Source: Agriotes lineatus
Lineage: Eukaryota; Arthropoda; Insecta; Coleoptera; Elateridae
Assembly: GCA_940337035.1 (NCBI GenBank)
Contig: OW679197.1
Span: 37,826,466 to 37,890,465, forward strand
Direction: 5' to 3'
DNA: 64,000 nucleotides
Below, one piece after another: positions 10,700-23,060 of the stretch. Position 1 is the stretch's first letter. Each line of letters opens with the position of its first letter. The notes under the pieces were generated by a model. The model was not told the origin of the DNA. It was given only the letters and a program-made list of their open reading frames with translations, and made no database searches. Position numbers and translations under genes: made by a program.

Positions 10700-12100
10700 G
10701 TGAAGGGCGACAGTCTGTAGTTGGTTAAGGATCTTTTGTCCTCCTATTTTTTTACAGTAAAATCGTCCAAAGTTAAATCGTCTTCTTCTTTTACTATTCC
10801 GTTAGGACTCAATTTCTTTCTTGTTTTTATATTTTTTATGACAGTCAGTTTCTTCTCTGTCTATGTCTAAAAATTACTGGGTGTTGTAGCTCATAACATT
10901 TCATTTAGTTATTCTCTATTGGCTGTGGTTTCTTCTTTGTTCTGCTACGTTTTCATAAAAAATGTCTGCTTTATCTAAAAACCTCCTGAAATGTCCTTTG
11001 ATTTCGCTTTCATTTTTAACATGCATATTTGTAATCGTGTCAGTGTCGGTTATAAGCATCTCATATTCTTTTTGTTTTCTGTATCTTCTCGTATCATCTC
11101 ATATTAAGGCATTATATACTTGTATTGTAAAGAGCTATTATAGCAATCAATAATCATAGAATAAATATTTAGTCCAAAAACCTGCTAAGCAAAACATTGC
11201 AATACATTAAATCAAATATGTTCTATAACTGTTTCTATTGCATTGATATTGTTAGTAGGCTAGAATTGCGCAACAATTACATTACTTCTCATTTATAATT
11301 ATCATTTCACACTAAAGCTGTCTAAATTTCAAAATATTTGTTTACTTAGATACTACACTTTAACTACATTCCAATTACAACCAACCGAATAGCAGTCAGC
11401 AAATTATTTCTAAGAATAAAATTATTTCAAGTGATAAGTTGTACAAAGCCCCATCTAAAATTATTAGCGTCAAGCAGAATAAACCATTGTGAATCGTAAT
11501 TGACAATTAAAATACGATGTGGTATTCCAATGTCAAAAAACATACGTTCTTCCTACCAAATTGGCATCTTTCAGAGTAACTTTTGTATTGTTAGTTGTAA
11601 TTTAGGTAGGCACCTTTTTATGATCATCATCATTGACTCATTATGATATTAATTAGAACACAGTAGGATACTTTTATTAACAAATAGGAATTCTAACTAG
11701 ACTATTAATTTGTTGCAATTATTAAAAGTGTGTTTACAGAGAAGCAACTGCAGTGCATGTAATGTAATTCGATCTACCCTCGGCTTAGTTTGCTCATAAT
11801 TGATATTTACCTTTTAAAATACCAATTATAATCTACAAATATTACTTGTATAATCAAGTAATCATGCTTCAAATACATTCCAACTGTTACTGGTTGCAAT
11901 TACAAAATAAAATAAACGAAATAACAATTTAGTTGCATGTAATCCGGTTATAACATTCAAATATGTAAAACGATCTTTTGCAGCTTTTCTCCAACATTTT
12001 GTATTTCGGATTTAGCTGTTTAGTAGTACGTAGAGCGCAGCAATATTCCATAAAGCTATTGTGCGAAACGCCAATGTCTCTACGTTCTATCATTTCGAGA
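10700..12100. other. AT-rich spacer, nothing recognised
   Basis: No coding signature, paired repeat or RNA gene was recognised. The 10962-11153 open frame is a hydrophobic, T-rich translation typical of random AT-rich sequence. Confidence 0.5.
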
Positions 12101-12950
12101 GATTCGTGCCAAATTTGGCGTTATTGTGATGGTAAATAAAAGCGTAGCAAATGCCCCTCAGTTGTCGCCTTTTAACACGCGAAATGGTGAGATATGCGAT
12201 ATGAAAGAACGCGCGAGAAGAGCGAACATTCGGCCTGCGCTATCTCCATAATCTTTGTTTAGGACAGGGCTTTCTGTATGTAAAGCGAATACGTGAGAGT
12301 CTACGTGAAAAATTTAACAATTTACGCAGGATATCGAGCGAGCACGGCAAATTGTGCGGAATTTGCGACAGACACAAAAGCATACGTTGTTATTCGGGCT
12401 GCTAATCCGCTGCCTCCAAAACACCCTTATTTTGCAAAGGTCGAGGAGGACGGCTTTGCATTTTTTCTAAATAAAATATGCTTTAAAGAGCGGCTCGTCT
12501 GGCTGAATACAAGGGCGTGATAATCTCAGGCAGGGTGTACAATGTGACCCGAATTGTTATGAGATTATGTACAGCGCTGCCAAGGAATTGCCTTCATTTC
12601 ATGCCTTACTGAGCCAAACTGAGGAAATTATCAATCTTCTTAGCGTCTTGGATCGCTGCGAACTTGCACCTCCTTTGCTCCTCGTTCGGCTCTTTCAGAG
12701 TAACCGAATTATTTTACCCATCGCTGATGCAGGAAACATTCCCAGTTAAACTACCTCCCAGACAAACTAGGGCCGTGCTGCAAATGCGTAATTATGCAAA
12801 TATCGCACAAAAGCCTTGTTAATGCATACCGATACCTGCGGCCAAAAGGTAAAAATCCACTCTTGCCTAAAGATACAACCCTTATACAAGAACCCATTTT
12901 GTCAGGATTGGGAACACCCATCTACAAGCCCCCGAGGTGTCTGTGTTTCA
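12100..12950. other. GC-richer, low-repeat island with octamer-like site
   Basis: Composition rises clearly above the flanks, and no transposon similarity is seen. Two short plus-strand open frames (12293-12520 and 12567-12749) lie here but have no recognisable domain or splice support. The string ATGCAAAT (12794-12801) overlaps a TAATTA-type core, resembling POU/homeodomain sites. A regulatory or conserved non-coding element is possible, but it cannot be shown from one sequence. Confidence 0.3.
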
Positions 12951-13838
12951 GCTTAAATTAACATACTGCAGACACCCCCTAAGTCCAGTCTTATATAGTT
13001 ATAAGTTTACTAAGGTGTCAATTGCAGTATAATTTCAAAATTAGAAACTCAATTCCCACCATTATGAACAAATCCCAAACTATCTAAAATCCAATAAACT
13101 CGAATTTTATGATTAAATATGCCTTCTTGAAAAACAAAGAATTGCACTTGATTTTAGCTGTACTAAATTCGATGTATTACATTCACGATGTTATACATCG
13201 AATTTGAGGAATTACAGTATAAAGCAAGGTAATAATATTTGTATAAGAAAAATTTATAGAATAACTATCTGTATTTAATGCTGCTACACATCTACTTGAA
13301 GTAAATGAAAGTTTCGAGAACTCTGACTTACCCTAATTATAATCCGGACGATGATATCTATGTCGAACAATTCCAATACAAGAGTAGACAAAACAAGTTC
13401 AAAGCAGAGCAAAATAAACTCCTGATAACACGAAAAGACGCAAATGTAGCACATCACAACACTGCCAGTGGAACACTATTGTAGATAATAGGAAAAAAGT
13501 AAACGAAAGCATCCAAAGGCAGTAGTTTGCTCACAGTGTCGACTTATGAGTAACGTAAGTTTACAAAATATATAGTATTAACACCTTGCAAGGTTTTTCG
13601 ACATTACACAACGAACAGAAAGGCTCTGCACTCCATAATGTAGAAAGTATTTCTCCAGAATGACGTCAAATGAGGAAATAGGATGCTACTAACCGAAAAT
13701 ATCCAAAAAGTAACAGCTTCATTTCGAAGCAGGTAAACACAATGCAATTATAGCGAATGAGGGAGAAAATTTATGTGCTGTGGTTTTTATATCACTTTCC
13801 AAATACCATGTAGTGAAATATGCAAATGTATACAGATA

Positions 13839-14048
13839 CACTGACGATCATTGAAAATGAACAGGGTTATGCAATACATGTTACATATTTGAAACAATAT
13901 TTTTAGATGGCTACTACAATTTTCAAAATTTTTATAGAACTGTCAATGTAAATAATATTTCTGATCATGTATAGACCATTCAGAAAACGTAAATCAACGA
14001 CTGTAATGTTGGTTGCATAGCCCTGTTCATTTTCAATGATTCTTTGTG
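13839..14048. mobile_element. 210-bp Tc1/mariner-type MITE
   Basis: Inverted ends: CACTGACGATCATTG at 13839 and its diverged complement ending at 14048. Within them, a 28-bp core (13847-13874 against 14013-14040) differs at one base. TA dinucleotides at 13837-13838 and 14049-14050 fit a mariner target duplication. There is no coding capacity. Confidence 0.75.
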
Positions 14049-14589
14049 TACATAATTATCCAAACGATTATAACTAAATGCTCGCGAGACTGATGATGAA
14101 GTGAGACCTTTCCAACGTCACAAACCCTTCTTATACAGCACTGCATATTTTCTACTACCAACAGAATTTGGTAAGCTTTTACCTGCTTGGCTTTCCAGAG
14201 AATAAACAGTCTCAGATGTTAAAATGCCTTGAGAGATTACGATGTTCGTGAGCTGTTTGCAGGCCTTTGCTGCGAACATGTATAAAACTACACTTAACTG
14301 CATTTTGCAGCAAGCCCTCCATATATATGTAGGTAGGATTTGTTAACTTTAATTAGAAACTTTGGCTTAAAAAGGATTTTGCGAAAAGTACATAAAAATG
14401 ATCATATTTAAGATTCTTTAGTGAAACTCTAGGATATGTAATATATTTGTCTTTTAAATGAAGTGAATTTCGATAAAGTAGTAAGAAATAGTACATTTGC
14501 ATAACACGTGTTTTTTACATTTATGAAGTTTATGTAACAATCGACAAAAAAATCGCCTCTAATATGGTTTATATTTTTAGTTGCCGCTC

Positions 14590-14700
14590 TCTATCTCTTA
14601 ATGAAAGCCCATATCAAAGTAAACGAAACGTTGAGTTCTTCTATCTCAAAAATAACACGATCTAATCCCAAAAGTGGTTCGTGATTTAATGGCAATAGCC
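14590..14700 (+). mobile_element. Penelope-like 3' fragment (short)
   Basis: The stretch with CGAAACGTTGAGTTCTTC, then AATAACACGATCTAATC, is similar to 20125-20190, which follows a Penelope-like C-terminal coding fragment. It carries no coding sequence itself. The call rests on that internal comparison. Confidence 0.4.
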
Positions 14701-14924
14701 GTGTAAACCTGCAAAATCACCGTCATGAAATTTGCTACAATAAATCTGACTAACAAGGTTGTTATTTTCAACCACAAACCCAGCACTGTACATTTGTTAC
14801 TTTCATATGCCATCTAGTAAATACTGGGATTGATTCATCAGTCATCACTTGTTATCTATAATCACCAAAGGTTCATGCATTTTGTAGTTGACACTTATAG
14901 AACAGAAATATAATAGCTATTTAT

Positions 14925-15055
14925 GCAACAAGTGCTAAAAGTCGACGTTTATGTGCGAGACATGAAAATTATGAAACGAAGCCGAAGGCTGAGTTTCATA
15001 ACATGTCTCGCGCATAAACGACTTTTAGCACGCGTTGCATACAATATTTTATCTA
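14925..15055. repeat. Palindromic short MITE
   Basis: Arms GCAACAAGTGCTAAAAGTCG and TCGTTTATGCGCGAGACATG-type complements flank a CGAAGCCGAAGG centre. The right end continues CATACAATATTTTATCTACGA, the same junction string as at 17150-17172. Confidence 0.65.
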
Positions 15056-15339
15056 CGACCTCAATTTTACCGTTATTAATCCATAAATATCGATTTAAGA
15101 AAGGTTCGCATCTGCGACGCTTTTAATTTATGTCATAATGAATAGTAGGCCTGCGCCGCGGTGGCGATTGTTTCGCCACGCCCGTGCTGTCAAGGTGAGT
15201 TACGAAATGTAATTATTGATACTCCACATATGACTGTATTTATTACATAACGCTTTAATTATTTCAAAAACGCTTTCCCTGTAACGCAAGAAGCAACTAG
15301 AATAGCTTTACAACTTCACTTGCAGTTCGAAATTGTAGT

Positions 15340-15480
15340 TTTGAACCTCGCTTCACTTTTAGCACATGTGCTAAAAGTAAACAGCTGATTTCTTTAAACA
15401 CGGTAAACTATAAAACGTCACTTTTAGTGAAACAAGCTAGCGCTAAAAGGCCTACTTTTAGTAGTGGTCGTAGACAAAAA
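15340..15480. repeat. Clustered CTTTTAGCAC-type motifs
   Basis: CACTTTTAGCACATGTGCTAAAAGT forms a near-perfect palindrome near 15354-15378. Further TTTTAGTGAAAC, GCTAAAAGG and CTTTTAGTAG strings follow. The same words form the arms of the MITE at 14925, so this is probably a broken relative. Confidence 0.45.
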
Positions 15481-16711
15481 TAATTATCTATTGCTTTGAC
15501 CAATACAAAATACTCTGTCATAACTGATGTCTTACACATGGTAATACTGCAAATTATGTAAACAGCGATTTGATATATCTAAGATAAATTAATTCCGTCT
15601 TTTGTTTTTAAGTAACATAATAAAACAAACATTAGTTTTGTTATCTCCCTATATATATTTCCACGTTAAACATGCATTTCCATTATTTTAAAACGCTGGG
15701 ATAAAGTTTTTTGCATTTTACATGATTTAAAAAACAACTTAGAAATGCACCTTAACGATCCAAGAAAATATGAAAATGCCAGCATGTTGTTTACTAACAT
15801 AATTTAAGATTTGTGGGTTTAAATTATTGATAACTTGTGACAATAATTTAACTGGTGTCCTTGCCAACCAATGGTATTTTTCGATTTAAAAATAAACTAC
15901 CAATCGAACGATTATAGTGAGAATATTTCGAGGAGCTTTATTTCAGGAACACATTCTTCTGTAACTATTTTACATTAGGAAATTTAAAAAAATATTAACA
16001 CTTTTTTGTTTGTTTGTTCGTTTGTAAAGATGTTGCTAGGATCGGTTACTATAGATACAATTCAAAGACCACTAGTTTTGTGAATTTATATAATTTTAGT
16101 GTTAAGAGTATTTTTATTGAACATTTTCAATCATTTAAAAGTTAAATTGTCAAGACGAATAGGGCTCTAGGTCTAAATATTGACGACAATTTTTGCTCTT
16201 GTCTCGTTTCTGTTGCTTTAGAAAATAATAACTTGTGCAAGCACTCATCGTTATTTTCGTCGCCACAAAAACTCGTATCTGAATCGCAAAAATTATTGTC
16301 GGCAATATTTTGACCTCTCGTTCTATTACTACTGAATATTTTCACAAAGGCAAAAATTCTCATTGAAAAACCTAGCAGCAAATAGCGTTGTCATTTGTCC
16401 ATTTTTGCCAAGGATATTCTCTTTTGAAATAATTGTTCTTATGTTCTTGTTTGCATTAAAGCGTTATTTTTACAAGCTAAGACATAGATTTTAGATTTTT
16501 TTCCCAAATTCAATTATTGATGTCTCGTGACCTCATCGTAACTTCAACTTACCCATACTTTATATTGATAAGCGGTTCTAGATACGGCTACAGCAGCTAC
16601 ATCTAGATTGTGTTTATGTGTAGAATTAAGAAACGGAACTGTTTGAAAATATATATTTTTTTACGTTTGTATTTTTAAAACAACATCTAAATAGCATATT
16701 ATGATATTATA

Positions 16712-16830
16712 GTGTATAAGTATGCCTTTAAAGCACATGCGACGAGTTTAAGACCACGACGCGAAGCGGAGTACTTTTAACGTCGCTAGTGCTTTAATGG
16801 CACTTATACACCTGTATCATACACTATTTT
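16712..16830. repeat. Palindromic short MITE
   Basis: Inverted ends: GTGTATAAGTATGCCTTTAA and the complement around TTAATGGCACTTATACACC. The centre is GC-rich (CGACGCGAAGCGGAG). The layout matches the copies at 14925 and 17050, though the arm sequence differs. Confidence 0.6.
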
Positions 16831-17049
16831 TTCTACTATCATAACAGAAATATAAAAACTTAGTTCGGTGACACTTTTTCTGTCACATTGTGTTAGATAT
16901 TCTAAGTTATGTTGACCTTCAAATTTACGGCAAAACCTGTTTTAATATAGTATTAAAACACTATTGGCAACTTGCTAAAAAGACGTAATTCGGGCGCTAA
17001 TATTAAGAGTGCTACAAACGTCACTTTTCACACTAGAAACTGTGCAAAA

Positions 17050-17180
17050 AGTTGTTATTTTGACTCTATCGTAGAAAATAGTGCATAAAGCTAGTCTTTA
17101 GTCACGAGTGGGGCAAAGTTAAAACGCGAGTGAGCGAGCATTTTAAGCCCCGCGTACAATATTTTATCTACGATAGAATC
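17050..17180. repeat. Palindromic short MITE
   Basis: Ends CTCTATCGTAGAAAATAG and ATTTTATCTACGATAGA are inverted. The centre contains GCGAGTGAGCGAGC. The right junction ACAATATTTTATCTACGA is shared with the element ending near 15055. Confidence 0.6.
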
Positions 17181-17430
17181 TAGAAAACACGATAAACATA
17201 AAAAAATTAAATGTAAATTAAGGGTAGTAGCAACCGGATGTCATTTTGCGTGGTTAAAAATGTTAAAACGCGTTGCTATTGACGACGTGCCAAATAAAAT
17301 ATTTTAAACACGTTGCTACTGACGACGTAAACTAATGAAAACATGTCGTTTTACAAACTCAAAACTGCCAACTAAAAGTCAATTTTACACATTGTCGTAG
17401 ATAAAATATTTTTTAACGTACTGCAGATCA

Positions 17431-17740
17431 GAGCTGGGCAGTTATGCATGACTTTGTAATTAAATTACTAATTAAGTTCCTTTTTGCTTGGAACTGAATT
17501 AATTTTCAAAATACGGTAATTGTAATTGATAGTTGCAATTTTTATTAAAAAGTACTTGACAATTATATTTTGAAACTAATTAGTTATTACATTCAATTAT
17601 TCAATTACTTTTGAGCAATTAAGTTGATCTAAAGTATTTAAATTACTTTAAAAGTATTTGAATTATTTGTGGTAATTGAAATTACGAAAGTAATTGAATT
17701 ACTTTCTGGTAACTCAGTTACTAAATTACAGACTTCAATT
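17431..17740. repeat. AT-rich degenerate repeat with hAT-like end
   Basis: It starts CAGAGCTGGGCAG, a hAT-type terminal motif, then runs through many imperfect units built on GTAATTGAATTACTTT for about 280 bp. No matching right end was found, so the element is truncated or the resemblance is accidental. Confidence 0.5.
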
Positions 17741-17879
17741 TGGTTATTCTTAGAATATAAGTATAATTTATGATTTTTCATGACTAGTCGGATAGCTGCT
17801 AATTTTGAGCAACATTTGCAATTCCAACGACGTGTGCACAAGCAAAGAGGAAAATATTTAGTGCAAACGGACATGTTTT

Positions 17880-18320
17880 AGAGATAGGATATGCAGATTT
17901 TGTGCGCGCGTCTTATAAATTAAAAGTTTATATAGGAAAATTAGAAATAAATATTTTACTCTATCTATTATTTTTGGTTCTGATATTATACTAATTTCGA
18001 AATATGGGGTTACATGAGTACCATAGGGAGTATTGCAGACAAATCGGATACAAGCATTTTGAATGCGTTGTATTTTTTGTTTGTTATAATTTTGCAGAAA
18101 ATTATAATATACTATGCCACAATAGTCGATGTGTGGATAAATGAGTGTTTTAACAAGTTTTAATTTTATATCTTCATTAAGTTGATATTTTGGATGATAC
18201 AACGATTTTAACTTAAAAAACGTAGTGTTATATACATTGCTAACATGTTCATTAAAACATAACTTATTATCTCGCAGAATTGCGAAAAATAAGTCTGTCA
18301 AAAGAAGAAGACTGTCAAAG
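17880..18320 (-). pseudogene. Non-LTR retrotransposon RT C-terminal fragment
   Basis: The minus-strand frame (open 17858-18364) contains LRDNKLCFNEHVSNVYN, KLVKTLIYPHIDYCGIVYYN and KIQRIQNACIRFVCN. This is the thumb/C-terminal pattern of LINE ORF2 proteins (D.KL.F..HV, TL+.PH+DYC..VY, +LQR+QNACIRF+). The catalytic palm is absent. It is well preserved over about 140 residues without a stop and is a different family from the 9.4 kb LINE. Confidence 0.7.
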
Positions 18321-18379
18321 TTATTGGCGAATTTATAAAACCAACAAAAACCTTGGCAAAACATTTATTGTAAAACTCT

Positions 18380-18850
18380 TTCAAGGCGCGAACATTGCAC
18401 GGTCCACTATATGTAATATTATTTAAAGGGCAGACAACAATAAAACTATAGGTGAAGTTGCTAATAAAATATAAAGAACATACAATGCAGATTGATTAGA
18501 TGTCATTGGGAAAAATTGGACAGTCTTGCAGAAAACTAGGACGAAAGTTCAAGATATCCCATTAATAAGCTAAAAAATGTTTAAGAGAACAAGATATATC
18601 TAAAAGAAAGATAAAATTGTGCCTAAGTATATGGAAAAGCAAAAGGCCACCCAAAAAAAAAACATTACTGAGAAAGTTTAAAACGCATCTGAGCCTCACA
18701 ATCAGTAATATGTTATTATGGATGGTGAACCCTACGTTGAACACGTATGTAAGGGAGTGTATTAGGAAGAGACTTGTACACTTGACCAAAATATAATGAA
18801 GATGGTAATTTCTTGCTCTGGCCTGAAATGGCAACAGTACTGTATTTGTT
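18380..18850 (+). pseudogene. Decayed Tc1/mariner-superfamily transposase
   Basis: A plus-strand frame interrupted by about eight stops begins ARSTICNII, like the Tc1 helix-turn-helix (SRSTV..I+KR). It later reads ENASEPHNQ-type sequence and VIMDGEPYVEHV, close to the first catalytic-aspartate block of Tc3/Tc1 proteins (V+MDDE.Y). The later catalytic residues are not seen. The call is moderate because no single long frame survives. Confidence 0.5.
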
Positions 18851-19402
18851 ATTGCTGCTTATAAAGAAACCAATATTTCAACATTTCACTATCAGATTTT
18901 CTTTCAAAAGGTCCACAGCTACCGCCAATAGAAGGATTTACTTTTAATTAAAGTAAAAATCTACGAAGAAGAGAATTAAATTTAAGATTCACCAATTGAA
19001 AGAGCATTTAATGTCAGGACTGTATACTAAATTGATACGGGCTGGTGATAATGTCGCTGATTTTGCTATTGCACATTAGTCTAAATTTAATTCTAATTAG
19101 ATTTTGTAATAAATATACAGTGACCGCCAAAGAGTCGGCATCAAATGTGAAAATTATTCATTTTTGGTTCTTCATGAAAAGATTTCGATGATATGTTTTT
19201 ATCGTGTGTTAATTTTAGCTAACTGAACAATCTCAAGGCCATCAACTTTCTCTGAATTAACGCAAACCTTAAATTTTTTAATTATTGGAATATTTCCACA
19301 TGCAAGTAGGTGAAAAATTTATAGTTGTAGAAAAACAATAGAAAATCTTAATTATACCTTTAGATTTGCATAATTTTTACCTCTTTTGATGCAAGGCACT
19401 TT

Positions 19403-19702
19403 TTAGGAGAAATTCAGACCTTTGGAGAGTATAGAATTTTCGCAAGGGGAGAGGACATAAGAAAGATGTATAACCGTCTTCGAACCACTTTGATCTATAG
19501 AGACCTTAATTGATGACATCAAGGAATGAAACTTACGAAGATGAGTCGTAGTTGTCATTTCTAATATTTTTTGGGTCTGTGTGTAGGTGATCGAATCGAA
19601 AAGATGCCAGTCAAGAAAGCTAAGAGTATTGGACAATTCCAAATGAAGATCTAACAATTGTTTAGAAATGGTATTGGAATCGTAAAGCAAGGCTAGCGCC
19701 AC
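19403..19702 (-). pseudogene. Penelope-like element N-terminal fragment
   Basis: A 99-residue minus-strand open frame ends with KTVIHLSYVLSPCENSILSK followed by GLNF. The pattern V+NLS...LS..E..+LSKGLNF is characteristic of the region before the RT fingers in Penelope-like proteins. A frame break follows GLNFS. The Penelope C-terminal fragment just to the right lies on the other strand. Confidence 0.55.
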
Positions 19703-19816
19703 GAAGATTTTTTTAAGAAGAGTGCGTTAAAATGTGATGTTTGATTTTAAGAAAAAAACGAACGATTTTGTTGTCACGACAACGGGAAAGAAACGCTAAA
19801 GTGCAAAGGAGTTAAA

Positions 19817-19921
19817 ATGACTTATGTCGAAATTAGGAAAATATTTCGTGAGACCATTGAGATTTACAAACGCCCTAATAATCTCAATCGGGAGGAGGGC
19901 TTTCCCTTTCCTCATATATGA
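19817..19921 (+). pseudogene. Penelope-like element C-terminal fragment
   Basis: The short frame reads FRETIEIYKRPNNLNREEG before its stop. The pattern RE.IEI.K.PNN.NRE.G is the usual C-terminal end of Penelope-like proteins just after the GIY-YIG domain. The following 250 bp carry Penelope-type 3' sequence (CGAAACGTTGAGTTTCCTCG near 20127). Confidence 0.65.
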
Positions 19922-20609
19922 AAAGCGCTAATTTCTAAGCTTCTCCCATTCTCGCTTTCTTCTTCCGATCGTTAGAAGAGTTTCGTCTGGCGTGGTTTAC
20001 ACGTTGAGTTACTGTGCTCTTCTATCTCTTCCCTTGCAAAAGTGTTTCGCCTCTGGCATGGTTTACACCTTAAACTTAAGGTAACTACCGTGCTCTTTTG
20101 CTTTTCCTCCTAATTACGCTCTTTACGAAAGTGGGCGAAACGTTGAGTTTCCTCGACTTCAATAATGACACGGTCCAATCTCGGAAGTCGTTTGTTACGA
20201 TAATTAATATCTTTTTAAAACTCGAGTCTACCCCTATAATAAATTATTTTCACAAAAATCCTCTAAATGTTATTTTACAGTTGCCTAAATAAGATTTTTC
20301 TTTGTTCAATTTACATGTTCTAAAAATTCAGGATTTCTTTTAAACTTTTAGGCAAAATTTTTTGTTTAGATATATTATCACATTTAAAACATATTTTTTG
20401 GTAAATTTTTCTTCTATCTTGGCTAGTAAATGCATTTTCGCAATTATTTTCAAAAAATGTATAATTTGACAAATAACGGCAGTCACATAACAATTTTTGT
20501 GTGGCCCATTTGTATTTTTTTTTCAACCACATTTGATCGTCAGTTTTATTTTTCAAAAAACTAAATAAAAAATTTTCCCATTTAATGTCAACTTTTTGGC
20601 GATCACTGT

Positions 20610-22440
20610 ATATTAAAATTTTCTAATTTCTAATAGCCATGCTTCTACGCAGCTTCAAGAAATACATATGGAACACTTGTGATTAAATGTACATTTATTT
20701 CAAATACGGTATCGCACTTTCCAATAATTCGACAAATTACCCTGAATAATTATATTTCATTCGCAGGATAGTCCTAAAATGCTGCTTTAAGGTTATGCTC
20801 CCAAGACAAGCTTTCAATTTAAGGTTTTATGTTTGTAGTTGACACAGCTTTAGTAAATTAGGACTTTTAAACCACTGCAAAAACTTGTTTGTCTGAGCTG
20901 AAGATGAAACATCCTCGTAATAAAAATATAGTTTTTGTATCGGAATGTTTACTAGGTTCTTACTAGCAATTTTCAGTTAGGCAGTCGACTTATGTATATT
21001 AATATTTTTTTGTGTTTACTATTTCTCCGTGCATTGTAATATTAACTAATATATTTAATAAATTACAGTATCAATGCACATTATAAATAGCAGCTGAAAT
21101 GGTTAAAAGTTTAGGAAAGGTAAGTTAAGTATTCCTGTGTTTTTTAATAAATAAGCAAGACATTTATCCATTTTAATTTAACTAATTTTCGAAGTACAAT
21201 TGATTCTATTTACATTTACATATTATAATTAACTTAAGTGGCATACAGTACATAGCGTAATAGTTGTATTCGATTATACTGAATATATGGGCTGATACAT
21301 TATACAATATCCAAATTTATCACAGAAACCTATAAACGTCGCCATCTATGCGTATTAACCATAAACGTTCGTAGTTACAGCCTACGCGAGGTACCTACAC
21401 GTTTTAGGTGTGCAAACGTACTAATAATTTACAAAACATCCTCTAATTCATTTGCCATATTTTACTAAAGTTTATAGGTACACTTTAATACTGTTCATTA
21501 AATATAATCTTCGTCGTTTTTCAAAATAGGTAAATATGCGCATAAGAATTCATCCAAAAATATTTGCTCTTAATACCTACATGTTGTTTACTATATCAGT
21601 ACTGTCTGCTTAAGATAAATGTCACCCATAACAGGAACGGCTGTTAAAATTTAACAGCCACGGCCGTCTTAACGGTTGTACTTACACTACCAAATTACGT
21701 GGGGGACTCAGGTTACTAGTAAATTTTATTTGTATACATATATTAAAATCATATATCTTAAAGTTACTGACTTTTAGTAGATATTACGAAAACTGTTGAA
21801 CTACATAGGGCCGATATTACATATAACTGATTCGGATAATTTATTAGTCTTCGTAATCAGCCTCGGCCACAAAATTTATCCTCGTCCGTTATATACTCAA
21901 TGTCGGCCCAATACCGTTACTAACTATAACAAATTACCAAATTACACTACTTATAGCAACTACTACTACATGTTTTTGACATCAGGTACCTATTTTAGTG
22001 AAATACAAAATTCCAATTCCAATTTTGAATATTGGCATTTCTTATCGGTGCGAAGCATTAGGGTAGAATTTGATTTTTGAAACAAAATAAAACTATCAGT
22101 AGCTTTTAGAGTAGTAATCAAAAGGTCAACATAGAAAGGGTATGTTAAATCAGGTTTTTGAATTACGAACTTCGCACTATAAGCTAGAAAATTGGTTTGC
22201 TCTTAAAGTATGCGATGATGACATTATTAATATCATAAATTGTATGTTTAGTTTAAAAGCCATTTTTCTAAATTCAATTTTTTATATTACAAGCAAAGGG
22301 CGAGGGCAGCAATATTTAGGATCTGTATTAGATTTCTCGGTTATTTATGATGTACTAAAAGGGAGGGTTTTAGGGTGCAAACGTATTTTGAAAATAGCGA
22401 GCGTGGGAACTTAATTAATGCTTGTGGAACGTACAAGTCG
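20610..22440. other. AT-rich spacer, nothing recognised
   Basis: Open frames at 21796-22080 and 22142-22414 lack any family signature or splice context. No inverted repeat pair was found. Confidence 0.45.
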
Positions 22441-23060
22441 CCCTCCCACATCTTCTAGTTTGTTTATTAATTACTATTCATCCCGCACCCTCTTCTTGCA
22501 GAGCTCGCGACCCCACGAGCACTCCAGCTAGAACACGAAGTGGCAAATGGCTAATTAGCCATTTCCAACACTAAACTGGCAGCTGTTGATTTCCAAAAAG
22601 TTCGCCGGCCGGCAGTTTGCATAAAAAGCGAAAATAATCGCCATTTAGTATCAGCCCACGCCGTTTGTCGAACAAAAGAACATTTTGCCGAACTACGAAC
22701 AACATTACTCACAAGTTTCCCAACACCCAGTTTGTGCATCACGAATAAAACGAAGTTTGAAAACAGCGAAAAGTTCTGAAACGCCACGTACGTGATATCT
22801 GCGGAAGGAAGCTGCTAACTTCACACGTGCATGTCACACCAAATGGCTTCCAAAAGAATAATTTACTCCTCCGCTGTGTAGACTTTTCAAATTCCCGAAT
22901 ACACAACTTGCTTGTTAAGATAAATTGATACATTCTCGGCTCTTTTTTCCGAGTGCTCGATTTATTTGAAAGCTTTTATTCGCACTGAAAATCAGCGCCG
23001 CGCAAATTCAACATTATGACAAGCATATCTTTCGCATAATAAATACGGTCGGCGCGTCGA
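22440..23060. other. GC-richer island with a perfect 20-bp palindrome
   Basis: Base composition is higher in GC than the surroundings, without any repeat signature. AAATGGCTAATTAGCCATTT (22545-22564) is a perfect palindrome centred on TAATTA, a homeodomain-type core. Two overlapping minus-strand frames (22551-22787 and 22739-22933) are probably incidental. It may be conserved regulatory DNA; this is an inference. Confidence 0.3.

Larger units (their letters stand above)
19118..20608. mobile_element. TIR element with TA duplication, filled by Penelope fragments
   Basis: Ends CAGTGACCGCCAAAGAGTCG at 19118 and CAGTGATCGCCAAAAAGTTG (complement, ending 20608) are inverted. They show about 46 bp of similarity, with TA at 19116-19117 and 20609-20610, as in Tc1/mariner elements. 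No transposase is visible. The interior holds Penelope-like pieces in opposite orientations. A 78-residue minus-strand open frame (20320-20556) is unrecognised. Confidence 0.7.

Noticed and set aside
13168..13207. 13-bp-stem hairpin (AAATTCGATGTAT/ATACATCGAATTT) as a microRNA precursor
   Set aside because: The stem is too short for a precursor and the sequence is AT-rich; it may be a chance or a transposon-derived palindrome.
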